From positions 1-48,716 of the forward strand of contig JBHJGU010000075.1 in NCBI GenBank assembly GCA_050331475.1: 48,716 bases of DNA, read 5' to 3'. A program made the translations under genes and the position numbers. Numbering within the stretch: position 1 is the stretch's first letter; each line of letters opens with the position of its first letter. Below, in pieces: positions 25,628 through 33,739 of the stretch. The DNA comes from JBHJGU01 sp050331475 (GTDB taxonomy: Bacteria; Pseudomonadota; Alphaproteobacteria; Caulobacterales; Maricaulaceae). Under the pieces are notes generated by a model. It saw nothing but the letters and a program-made list of their open reading frames with translations, was not told the origin of the DNA and did not search any database.

Positions 25628-26407
25628 TTAGGACATCACGTGATAACCGGCGTCCACATAGGCGATGTTCCCGGTGATCCGGCGCGCCGCGTCGCTGACC
25701 AAGAAGGCGGCAAACGCACCGACGTCTTGGGGTGAGACAAGCGTCCGGCCGGGCGCGCGCGCGGCAGCTTCGTCGAGCAAGGCGTCGAAGCTAGCGATGC
25801 CGGAGGCGGCGCGGGTTCGCATGGGTCCGGGGCTGAGCGCATTAACGCGGACGTTCTGCGGGCCCAGATCGGCGGCTAAGTATTGGGTGACGGACTCAAG
25901 CGCCGCTTTGACGGGACCCATAATATTATAATTATCAACGACTTTTTCGGCGCCGTAATAGCTCACCGTCAGCAGGCATCCGCCGTGGGTCATTAAGGGT
26001 TGGGCGGCTTTGGCGAGCCGGATGAACGAGTGCACCGAGACGTCCATGGCGCGGGCGAAACCCGCCGATGAGGCGTCAATCACCCGCGCGTGGAGGTCAT
26101 CCTTGGGACAGAACGCCACCGAATGTAGGAAGAAGTCCAGCCGACCCCAGCGCTCGGCGATTGCGGCGAACAGCGCGTCTTGCTCGTCGAGGTGTTCAAC
26201 GTCGAGCGGCAAGAACACTTTCGCGCCCGTAGCTTCGGCCACGGGGGCGACATAGGGTTTCGCCTTGTCGTTCAGATAAGTGAGCGCCAGTTGAGCCCCG
26301 TCTGCGGCGAAAGCCTCAGCGCATCCGGCGGCAATGGATTGGTCGTTGGCGACGCCCACCACCAGGCCGATTTTGCCACTCAGCGGCCCCGGCGCGGGCG
26401 CGCTCAT
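25628..26407 (-). CDS. fabI: Enoyl-[acyl-carrier-protein] reductase (NADH), FabI type
   Basis: A 259-residue short-chain-dehydrogenase-type enoyl reductase. It has the FabI cofactor motif VVGVANDQSIAAGCA (16-30) and the catalytic Tyr160-x6-Lys167 (NYNIMGPVKAAL), with the second FabI tyrosine at 150 (SYYGAEK). The spacing is exactly that of E. coli FabI. It reduces enoyl-ACP, and possibly enoyl-CoA, in fatty-acid synthesis. The location within a PHA/acyl-phosphate operon rather than with fab genes suggests a paralogue specialised for this pathway. Its ATG overlaps the P-type ATPase stop codon (ATGA). Confidence 0.9.
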   Translation of the reverse strand: MSAPAPGPLSGKIGLVVGVANDQSIAAGCAEAFAADGAQLALTYLNDKAKPYVAPVAEATGAKVFLPLDVEHLDEQDALFAAIAERWGRLDFFLHSVAFCPKDDLHARVIDASSAGFARAMDVSVHSFIRLAKAAQPLMTHGGCLLTVSYYGAEKVVDNYNIMGPVKAALESVTQYLAADLGPQNVRVNALSPGPMRTRAASGIASFDALLDEAAARAPGRTLVSPQDVGAFAAFLVSDAARRITGNIAYVDAGYHVMS

Positions 26408-29142
26408 GATGACGTCCTCTCGCGGGGATGATTGGTTCGAAACCTCAGGCTCGCTTTATGCAATTCCTCGGCGATCAAGAAAGTGAGCGCCACGCCGAAC
26501 AACATGGCGAAGGTCTCGAACGGCACCGGCGCAAGGCCCAAAACGTCACGCAGTCCGGGGATGTGCATAGAAAGCAAATGAATGCCTAACGCCGCGGGGG
26601 TGGCGATCGCAAGGAAGCGGTTGGCCGCATAGGGGATCGTGAAAACCGAGCGGGTTTCCGATCGGCTGGACAATGCGTGCATGTTGCCGAACAGAACCAT
26701 GGTCAACAGCGTCAGGTTTTGCGCCATGGCGTGCTCCACCCCGTGACCCATGGCGGTGTTGAAGACGCCGAAGGCCAAGACCCCCATGACCGAGCCCATG
26801 ACCAGGACATGCTCGATGATGTGGCGCTCGAAAATCGGTTCGTTTGGATTGCGCGGGGGACGATCGAGTTCTCCGCCTTCTTTCGGTTCGAAGGCGAGAG
26901 CGACGTCTTGCAGGCCATTGGCCACAAGATTGAGCCACAATAACTGCACCGCGGTGAGCGGCATGGGCAGACCGAAGCCGACGCTGAGGAAAAACAAAAC
27001 GATCGCGGAAAAGCCGGTTGCGGTGAGCAGGCCGATCACCTTGCGGATATTGTTGTAAACGATCCGGCCTTGCTCAACTCCCGCCACGATTGAGGCGAAA
27101 TTGTCGTCCGTGATGATCAAGTCCGCCGTTTCCTTGGCGACGTCCGAACCCGACAGGCCCATGGCCACCCCGGCGTTCGCCCGCGCCATGGCTGGGGCGT
27201 CATTCACCCCGTCGCCCGTGACGGCGACAAAATGGCCCGCCTGCATGAAGGTGGCCACGATCAACTCCTTCTGCGCGGGTTCAATGCGCGCGAACACCCG
27301 AGCCGGCAGAATTAGCGCTTTAAGTGCGTCTTCGCCTCGCGCTTCGGTGGCTCGAATATCCGCTCCCGAGACCACAGCGGCGTCGGGCGCGCACAAGCCC
27401 AAATCGGCGCCGATCGCGCGCGCTGTGGCCGGGTGATCGCCGGTGACCATGGCGACGCCGATGCCGCCAGCTTTGCAACGCGCGATCGCGTCCCGGGCTT
27501 CGGGCCGGACCGGGTCGATCATGGCGGCCAGGCCCAGGAACGTCAGATCCGAAAGCCCGTCCACCGGTCCGTCGGCTGATCGTTGCGCCAGCGCAATGAC
27601 CCGGTAGCCGCGCCCGGCCAAGTCCTCGAACTGGCTTGTGATCAGGGCCGGGTCGATCGGCGCCTCGTCCCCGCTGTCGAGCTGCATGCGGGTGCTGGCC
27701 GCGAGGATCTTCTCCGGCCCGCCTTTGACGTAAAGCGCGGCGTCGGTCTCCGAGGGTCCACAGACGCAGCCGGAAAACGCATTCTGGCTCTCATAAGGAA
27801 TGATTTGCAGCGGCGCGCCGCGCTCGGAACGGACATCATTAAGCGAGACGCCATACTTCTTGGCGAGCACCAAAAACGCCACATCGACGATATCGCCCTG
27901 GTGAGACCAATCCATGCCCGCATAGTCGAGGTGGCTCTCATTGGCGAGCACCCCGGTGACGACAAGCTCATGAATGTGTTCGAGCCCCTCGCCATCGACA
28001 TCGCCGGGCGCCACGCCCGCCCCGGAAGTCTGATAAACTCGGCCCGACGGTAAGACGACCTTATCGATGGTGAGCTCATTGACGGTCAGCGTGCCGGTCT
28101 TGTCCGAGCAGATGAAGGTGCATGAACCTAACGCCTCCACCGCGACAAGCTTGCGGATGATGACATTGGTCTGCGCCATGCGCCGCATGCCGATGGCTAA
28201 GGCCACGGTGAGCGCGGCTGGCAGGCCCTCGGGGATGGTCGAAACCGCGAGCCCCACGGCCATCATTACCATGGCGGTCCCGTCATAGCCGCCCTGGAGC
28301 GCCATGAGCCCCGCCAGCAGCAGGATGGCGCAGAAAATCGCTCCGGCCACTTGATAGGTGAACCGCCGAATCCGAATCATCAAAGGCGGCTCGGACACAC
28401 GGGGGTCCGTCACCCGTTCGGCGATGCGCCCGATCTGGGTGTCCAGCCCCGTCGCGGTTACGACGCCGCGGCCGCGTCCGCGCACCACCATGGCGCCGGC
28501 GAAGACTTGATCGAGCCGGTCGCCCAAGGGCGCGTCCACAGCCGACGCCGCGCTGGCGTCTTTGACGACGGCCAGGGACTCTCCGGTCAGCATGGACTCG
28601 TCGACGCTCAGATCGTCGGCCTGGCGCAAGGTCATATCGGCGGGCACGCGATCGCCGGAGGCCAACAAGACGATGTCGCCCGGAACGACCTCTATAATGT
28701 CGACGCTTTGGGTGCGGCCGTCGCGCACCACCATGGCGCTGCCGTGCACCATCGCTCGAAGCGCCGCCGCCGCGCGCTGGGCGGACACCTCCTGCACGGC
28801 GCCGATCGCGGCGTTGAGCAGCAGCACCGCGACGATGAAGACGCCCGAGGGCGTTTGCCCGATCGCGAACGACACCGCCGCCGCGATGATCAGGATATAG
28901 ATGAACGGGCTGAGGAATTGGCGCAGGAAGACTGTCGCCACGCTCGGCGTTTTCGGCTCCGGCAGTGTATTGGGGCCGTAGGTTTTCAGGCGGTCCGCCG
29001 CTTCGGCGGCGGTCAAACCCGCTTCGCCAGACGCCCCGGCGGTGTCCGACGCGGACCCGTCCCGGGTTTCCAAGGTGTCTGTCGCTGCATCCGTATTGGG
29101 GGCGCGCTCGTGCGCGGGTCCCGGCTCGGTCCGATCGGTCAT
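26404..29142 (-). CDS. P-type cation-transporting ATPase (P2, Ca2+-ATPase-like)
   Basis: A 912-residue inner-membrane pump. It has the phosphorylation motif CSDKTGTLT (Asp347), the M4 ion-binding motif STIPEGLPAALTVALAIGMR, the hinge TGDGVNDAPAMARANAGVAMG and a C-terminal cation-ATPase domain with further membrane helices. PEGLP in M4 and the C-terminal domain indicate the P2 group (Ca2+ or Na+/K+-like) rather than a heavy-metal P1B pump, and no CPx or metal-binding motif is present. The N-terminal ~45 residues are an acidic, low-complexity extension. It is the first gene of the five-gene operon. The transported ion cannot be fixed from sequence. Confidence 0.9.
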   Translation of the reverse strand: MTDRTEPGPAHERAPNTDAATDTLETRDGSASDTAGASGEAGLTAAEAADRLKTYGPNTLPEPKTPSVATVFLRQFLSPFIYILIIAAAVSFAIGQTPSGVFIVAVLLLNAAIGAVQEVSAQRAAAALRAMVHGSAMVVRDGRTQSVDIIEVVPGDIVLLASGDRVPADMTLRQADDLSVDESMLTGESLAVVKDASAASAVDAPLGDRLDQVFAGAMVVRGRGRGVVTATGLDTQIGRIAERVTDPRVSEPPLMIRIRRFTYQVAGAIFCAILLLAGLMALQGGYDGTAMVMMAVGLAVSTIPEGLPAALTVALAIGMRRMAQTNVIIRKLVAVEALGSCTFICSDKTGTLTVNELTIDKVVLPSGRVYQTSGAGVAPGDVDGEGLEHIHELVVTGVLANESHLDYAGMDWSHQGDIVDVAFLVLAKKYGVSLNDVRSERGAPLQIIPYESQNAFSGCVCGPSETDAALYVKGGPEKILAASTRMQLDSGDEAPIDPALITSQFEDLAGRGYRVIALAQRSADGPVDGLSDLTFLGLAAMIDPVRPEARDAIARCKAGGIGVAMVTGDHPATARAIGADLGLCAPDAAVVSGADIRATEARGEDALKALILPARVFARIEPAQKELIVATFMQAGHFVAVTGDGVNDAPAMARANAGVAMGLSGSDVAKETADLIITDDNFASIVAGVEQGRIVYNNIRKVIGLLTATGFSAIVLFFLSVGFGLPMPLTAVQLLWLNLVANGLQDVALAFEPKEGGELDRPPRNPNEPIFERHIIEHVLVMGSVMGVLAFGVFNTAMGHGVEHAMAQNLTLLTMVLFGNMHALSSRSETRSVFTIPYAANRFLAIATPAALGIHLLSMHIPGLRDVLGLAPVPFETFAMLFGVALTFLIAEELHKASLRFRTNHPRERTSS

Positions 29143-29156
29143 GGTCTAAATCCGCT

Positions 29157-29211
29157 GCACCGCACAACGCCCCAACGCGCTTATAACGCCGTTGAGCGTC
29201 GAATGCGGTGC
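29157..29211. repeat. Inverted repeat upstream of the P-type ATPase operon
   Basis: gcaccgca (29157-29164) and tgcggtgc (29204-29211) are perfect 8-base inverted repeats within the ~130-base gap between the ATPase start and the TolC-like gene. They could be a binding site or part of a leader structure. Nothing more specific can be said. Confidence 0.35.
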
Positions 29212-29274
29212 GACCGAATGACAAACCAGGCTGCGCGCGCGTCCGGCGCGCTTCGCGGCTGTGAACGCTCGCGC

Positions 29275-30828
29275 TCAGCCGTCCTCGCGGCTTGGGTCTG
29301 GGGACACGCGCAAACCTAAGCGAGCGAGGTCCACGGTGGCGGCGTCGAAATTCACCGCCGTGACGTGGTAGCGCAAGAACGCGTCCACCACGCGCACCTG
29401 CGCGTCGGCGAGGAATTCTTCGCGCCGGTTGAGCAGGAAGAAGTCGCTCGCGCCTTCTTCAAAGAGGCGTTTTTCCGCTTGGCGCATCAGTTCGGCTTGC
29501 TCGGCTTCGCGCCGCGCCAAGTCGACCAACTGGATCGCCGCGTCCAGCGTGCGCGAGACGCTGAGCAGTTCGAGCTGGATTTGATCGGTCAGCATTCGGC
29601 GGCGATAGGTGAGGGCGGACATTTTCGCCTTGGTTTCCGCGATTTGACCTTTCGCCGCGCGTCGTCCGATTGGCATGGAGAAGCGGAAGCTCAAAATCGT
29701 GTCATTGCCTTGCCGGCTAATCCCGCCTTCGGCGACGTCGCCGACGTCGCGTTGGTATTCGAACCCAAAGTCGAGCTTGGGCTTCAGCGCGTTCTCCCGA
29801 AGCGCTAGCTCATTCTCCAGCTTGGCCAAATTGACGTCCAACAGCGCGAATTCGGGACGCTGACTGCGCAGGTCCGCCATTAAGTTGTCCGAATAGCCGA
29901 GCTCGCGCGCCCGCAAGGGCGGGAAGGCGTCTGGCGTTTGGATGCGCGCGGGCGGGGTGGGTAAGCCCAACTCGTCGCGGTTAAAGCCGCCCAACTGCAC
30001 CGCAGCAACGTCCACATCGCGTTCCGCCTCCGCCAAAAGCGCTTGGCGGCGCAAGATATTCTGCTCGTTCTCCACCAACAGAATGCTCGGTGCGTCACCT
30101 TCTTCGACCCGCCGGCTCAGCGCGCGGTCGCGCACCAAGGCGATGTCCAGCAAATTGGCGAGCACGTCATAACGCAACGCTGCGGCCACCCATTCGAAAT
30201 AGGCGATTGAAGCGCGCGCCTGAACATCGATTTTGGTCGCAAGCACGTCGAAGCGAGCGGCGGCTGCGGCGAGTTCGGCGTCGCGCACGCCCGCGCGTTG
30301 GGGATCGAACGCCCGATCGCGCAACAGCGAGAGAAAAAAGCCAAGCTTAAAGGCACCGCCAGTGTCCGTGAAATTGATGTCTTCGTAAATCGGGAACTCG
30401 CCGTTGGAGATTTTGTAGCCGAGGAAAACGTCTGCGCCGATGCTGCTGAGGCGTTTATTGACCTCGCTGTCGACGATTGACCCGCTCCAAAACCCCGTGA
30501 CGCGGCTAAACCCTTCCGAATTGACAACCGGATCAAACGCGCCCGCGGCGGTGATCGATTGGGCCTGCGCGGCTTTCTCCGCCTCCAACGCTTCGAGAAT
30601 CATTGGGAAATGCACGCGCGAGCGGGACAGAACGACGCCCAGCTCCAACGGCGCCGCTACGCGCGCCAGCGGGGCGGCGGATGGGGTCTCCGGCTGAGTT
30701 TGCGCGAAACTTTGGAAGCTGAGGCCCAGCACGCCGACGGCGCCGAGCAGGACGCGAAGCGAGGTTAGGGGCCGGTTTCGGCGTTGGCCTCGGGAAACCG
30801 GGGCGGGAAATTGTTCAACTGACGCCAC
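29275..30828 (-). CDS. TolC-family outer-membrane efflux protein
   Basis: A 517-residue outer-membrane channel with a predicted signal peptide (LTSLRVLLGAVGVLGLSF, cleavage near FAQ at ~43) and two OEP repeats with long alternating heptad helices (for example AAAAARFDVLATKIDVQARA and LENELALRENALKPKLDF). It would form the trimeric exit duct with the HlyD adaptor encoded just upstream. The GTG at 30828 lies 64 bases inside the 3' end of the adaptor gene. A shorter start would cut the signal peptide, so the overlap looks real. It is the last gene of the three-gene cassette. Confidence 0.85.
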   Translation of the reverse strand: MASVEQFPAPVSRGQRRNRPLTSLRVLLGAVGVLGLSFQSFAQTQPETPSAAPLARVAAPLELGVVLSRSRVHFPMILEALEAEKAAQAQSITAAGAFDPVVNSEGFSRVTGFWSGSIVDSEVNKRLSSIGADVFLGYKISNGEFPIYEDINFTDTGGAFKLGFFLSLLRDRAFDPQRAGVRDAELAAAAARFDVLATKIDVQARASIAYFEWVAAALRYDVLANLLDIALVRDRALSRRVEEGDAPSILLVENEQNILRRQALLAEAERDVDVAAVQLGGFNRDELGLPTPPARIQTPDAFPPLRARELGYSDNLMADLRSQRPEFALLDVNLAKLENELALRENALKPKLDFGFEYQRDVGDVAEGGISRQGNDTILSFRFSMPIGRRAAKGQIAETKAKMSALTYRRRMLTDQIQLELLSVSRTLDAAIQLVDLARREAEQAELMRQAEKRLFEEGASDFFLLNRREEFLADAQVRVVDAFLRYHVTAVNFDAATVDLARLGLRVSPDPSREDG

Positions 30829-31805
30829 AACTCGTATCCTACGCTAACGGTCTCCAGGAGCACCCATCCCCGTGCGGTGGCGCCGAACCGAACGAAACGC
30901 TCGTCCGGCCAGGGTGTTTCCGCCTCGGGATCCTCGCTGATCAAGACCCGAAACCGCCCGGCCTGGTCCGCCGAGGGGTCGATAGCGGTGACAACGCCCT
31001 TGAAGGTGCCCACCGCAATGGACGGCCAGCCGTCGAATTGAACCACCGGCCACCCTTCGAACTGTAACCGGGCGGGCGCGCCGGGGGTAACGAGCGCAAC
31101 GTCGCGGCCGTCGATAAAAATCTCCACGGCGCGTTGGGCCCCGGTCGGCGCGAAGCTCGCGATGGGGTCACCAGCAGAGATAAACGTCGCCGTATCGCCT
31201 GCGTTCACCCGTAAAATGACACCGTCGCGGGGGGCGCTGACGGTTTGCACCGAGGAGCGCGACAGATTGACCTCTATCCGCTCTAGGTCCGCTGCCGCTT
31301 CCGCGACACGGCCTTCCATCTCCGCCACACGAATCCGCGCCTGCTCAAACTCGCGCTCTGAGGCTAAACCTTCTCGGAACAAGCGCTGGGCGCGGTCTCG
31401 GTTGAGCTCTGCGGTTTCTTTAGCGGTACGCGCCGCGTTCAGTCGCGCCACCACCTGGCCTCGTTCCGCCCGCAATCGGTCGAGCAATTGGGGGTCATTG
31501 TCGATTATCCGCACGATCGGATCGCCCGCCGCCACGATGGAGCCGTCGCGGACGAACCATTCCTCGATCCGGCCCGAAACCAGAGCGTTGATGTCTTGCA
31601 CCCGGTCGTCTGGGTTCAGCGCGGTGACTTGGCCCGCGCCGGAGGTGGTTTGAACCCAAGGCACAAAATACAAGAACGCGCCGACGCCAAAGAACATCAC
31701 AATCGCCATCACTGCGACGACGATGATGATCCGCGGGGTCTTCACCTCGGCGAGCGTCGTGAAGCGGTCAGCGTAAGGATAGTCTTGGATGTTCATCGTG
31801 CTCAC
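30765..31805 (-). CDS. HlyD-family periplasmic adaptor (membrane fusion protein)
   Basis: A 346-residue adaptor. One transmembrane anchor (IIIVVAVMAIVMFFGVGAFL, 26-45) is followed by a lipoyl half (VSGRIEEWFVRDGSIVAAGDP), a helical hairpin of modest length (LLDRLRAERGQVVARLNAAR and EGRVAEAAADLERIEVNL), the second lipoyl half (SAPRDGVILRVNAGD) and a beta-barrel. It would bridge the inner-membrane protein encoded 11 bases upstream to the TolC-type channel downstream. The start is GTG at 31805, with an alternative ATG at 31796. The short hairpin resembles efflux-type adaptors more than classical RTX-type HlyD. Confidence 0.85.
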   Translation of the reverse strand: MSTMNIQDYPYADRFTTLAEVKTPRIIIVVAVMAIVMFFGVGAFLYFVPWVQTTSGAGQVTALNPDDRVQDINALVSGRIEEWFVRDGSIVAAGDPIVRIIDNDPQLLDRLRAERGQVVARLNAARTAKETAELNRDRAQRLFREGLASEREFEQARIRVAEMEGRVAEAAADLERIEVNLSRSSVQTVSAPRDGVILRVNAGDTATFISAGDPIASFAPTGAQRAVEIFIDGRDVALVTPGAPARLQFEGWPVVQFDGWPSIAVGTFKGVVTAIDPSADQAGRFRVLISEDPEAETPWPDERFVRFGATARGWVLLETVSVGYELWRQLNNFPPRFPEANAETGP

Positions 31806-31816
31806 AGGGCCAGAGA

Positions 31817-33595
31817 CTAGGACGCGTTGGCCGCAGCCGAGGGCAGTAGTTTCACCCGATCCTTCGGTGCAATCTGGATATTGTCCGCATCTGCGAAAAT
31901 TTGCGCTGCGTCCCGCATCCGCTTGAAGGCGTCAAAGCTGGTCGAAAAGATTTGCTGATCCGCCGTCACATATAGGAACAGCTCAAACCCCAACGGATCC
32001 CCGCTATTGGAGAAATAGATCAGCGTGGTGTCTTCATCCTTTTGGATGAGGTCAAAAACCGGTTTGAGAACCCGAGCCGGCAAAACGTCGAACATGTAGG
32101 ACAGCACCAGAACCCGCGGGCGGGCCAGCAAAGCGCCGGCAAGTTTCAGCTGCAGCGTCTCCGCCAGCGACAGCGGCCAGCCGGTGTTCGATAATTGCGT
32201 GTCCAACCCATCGGGCAGATCGGCGACCACTTCGTCTAAGCCCACCGCCTTCAGCGCCGTAATAGATCGATCCGAATTGGCGTCCGCATCCGCTAAGCGC
32301 AGATATTCGCGAATGGTGGTTTCGATGATCATCGGCCGGTCGAGGATCAAAATCTGCTCGCGCAGGCACAGCGCGTTGATGGCTTCGATGTCCGCGCCGC
32401 CGAACGCCACATAGCCGGTTTCCGGATCGACCTGGCGGCGCAAAATGTTGGTCATGACCTGTTTCACGGCCGGGTCTGAGGCGGCGGCCATCACTTTAGC
32501 GCCTGCGGGCAAGGTGAAATCGAGGGTCGCCCGGCGGCCGCGCGCTTGGCCTTGAACCTTGGCGAAGGTGATGTCGGTGCGCTGCGGGGTGGCGTGCCCG
32601 TCATTGCGCGGCGGGTCTTGTTCGATGGTTTCGAACATGGAGAGCTCCTCCACAGCGGCGCAGAGATCGTAAAACGAGGTCAGATAGCTGCCTAACTGGG
32701 AAACCCCGACAAAAACCGCTGAGAGGATAAGTTCTGCGGCGACCAACTGACCAAGGGTCAATTGGCCGTGGATCACCAACCAACCGCCTAGCCCTAGAAG
32801 AAGTGCGCTCGCCGCCGCGTAGATAAACAAAAACGCCAAGGTCTGGGCGAAATGACTGCGGAAATGCCGGCGGTGCTGGGTCACGTATTCACCCGTCACG
32901 GCGTCGCTGGCTTCGATGGCGTGCGCGATGTGTCGGTCTGATTTGAAATAGCCGTTAGAGGCTGCGAGCGACTCCAAATGCGCTGCGGCGTCATGCTTGG
33001 CTAAGGACAGATCGATCGCCGAGCGCACCGCGCTGCGGCCCCAGACCAGCCAGGTCGCCGCGATCAACAAGATGCAGACGATATTAAAGCCCAAAAATAG
33101 CGGATGATAAAAAGATGTAACCGTAAATCCCACCGCGGCCTGCAAAAGCACTGTAAATCCGCTAATCACAAGATAGGGTATATTTTTCTGGACAATGATG
33201 ATGTCGAAATAGCGGTTGAAAAGCGAGCTGCGCCGACTGTCCGGAAAAAGCGGATTTTTCGCGTGTAAGGTCCGCAACGTCATCTGCGCCATCAAGCGCG
33301 CGTAAAATCGGCGACCGAAGATCTCCATTAAATGCAAGCGCAGCGCGGTCAGCAGGCCCGCAATCATCAATAGCCCAAACAAAGTGATCGACAGGACGAT
33401 CAACGGGGTGGCGAGCCCGATATTGGCGACCGTATTGATCAGGGTCTGAACGGAGATCGGCACTGCGAGGGTGAGGATCCCAACGCCGATACTGTAAATG
33501 ACCGCCAGCCAGTAAAAATGGCTCTCCGGCCCGAGCGTTCGGCCAACCAGCCGCCAGATTTCGGCCATTGGGATCGGGCGTTGAAGAGCGGCCAT
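31817..33595 (-). CDS. ABC-exporter-like protein with a degenerate nucleotide-binding domain
   Basis: This 592-residue protein has ABC transporter type-I exporter architecture: six membrane helices in residues ~25-305 and an NBD-like domain from ~340 to 570. The NBD aligns in register with active ATPases, but the motifs are gone. The P-loop region reads ASDPAVKQV (371-379), keeping only the lysine (378). No Q-loop glutamine is visible around ILDRP (417-421). The LSGGQ signature is LSLAE (475-479). Walker B ends in Ser499-Tyr500 instead of Asp-Glu, and the H-loop histidine is replaced near Asn530. The frame is otherwise intact over its full length, so this is an expressed-looking pseudo-ATPase rather than a decaying gene. 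It is first in a cassette with HlyD and TolC genes. The ATG at 33595 and another at 33568 are both possible starts, neither with a strong ribosome-binding site. Confidence 0.85.
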   Translation of the reverse strand: MAALQRPIPMAEIWRLVGRTLGPESHFYWLAVIYSIGVGILTLAVPISVQTLINTVANIGLATPLIVLSITLFGLLMIAGLLTALRLHLMEIFGRRFYARLMAQMTLRTLHAKNPLFPDSRRSSLFNRYFDIIIVQKNIPYLVISGFTVLLQAAVGFTVTSFYHPLFLGFNIVCILLIAATWLVWGRSAVRSAIDLSLAKHDAAAHLESLAASNGYFKSDRHIAHAIEASDAVTGEYVTQHRRHFRSHFAQTLAFLFIYAAASALLLGLGGWLVIHGQLTLGQLVAAELILSAVFVGVSQLGSYLTSFYDLCAAVEELSMFETIEQDPPRNDGHATPQRTDITFAKVQGQARGRRATLDFTLPAGAKVMAAASDPAVKQVMTNILRRQVDPETGYVAFGGADIEAINALCLREQILILDRPMIIETTIREYLRLADADANSDRSITALKAVGLDEVVADLPDGLDTQLSNTGWPLSLAETLQLKLAGALLARPRVLVLSYMFDVLPARVLKPVFDLIQKDEDTTLIYFSNSGDPLGFELFLYVTADQQIFSTSFDAFKRMRDAAQIFADADNIQIAPKDRVKLLPSAAANAS

Positions 33596-33692
33596 CAGGT
33601 CAGAGAACTCCGTGTCACGTCACAGGGATATTGCGCGCGCGGACAATCTTTTAAAGGGTCTAGGCCTGTAGAACCGCGCACAGACCACAGGC

Positions 33693-33707
33693 GGCCACGC
33701 CGTGGCC
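33693..33707 (-). terminator. Hairpin between proA and the export cassette
   Basis: ggccacg-c-cgtggcc is a perfect 7-base inverted repeat just past the proA stop on the minus strand, with further GC-rich sequence around it. No T-run follows, so it may be a weak or Rho-assisted terminator, or a simple palindrome. Confidence 0.35.
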
Positions 33708-33739
33708 TCCCTGCGCGCCCGCGAACGCGCGTCCCGGCT

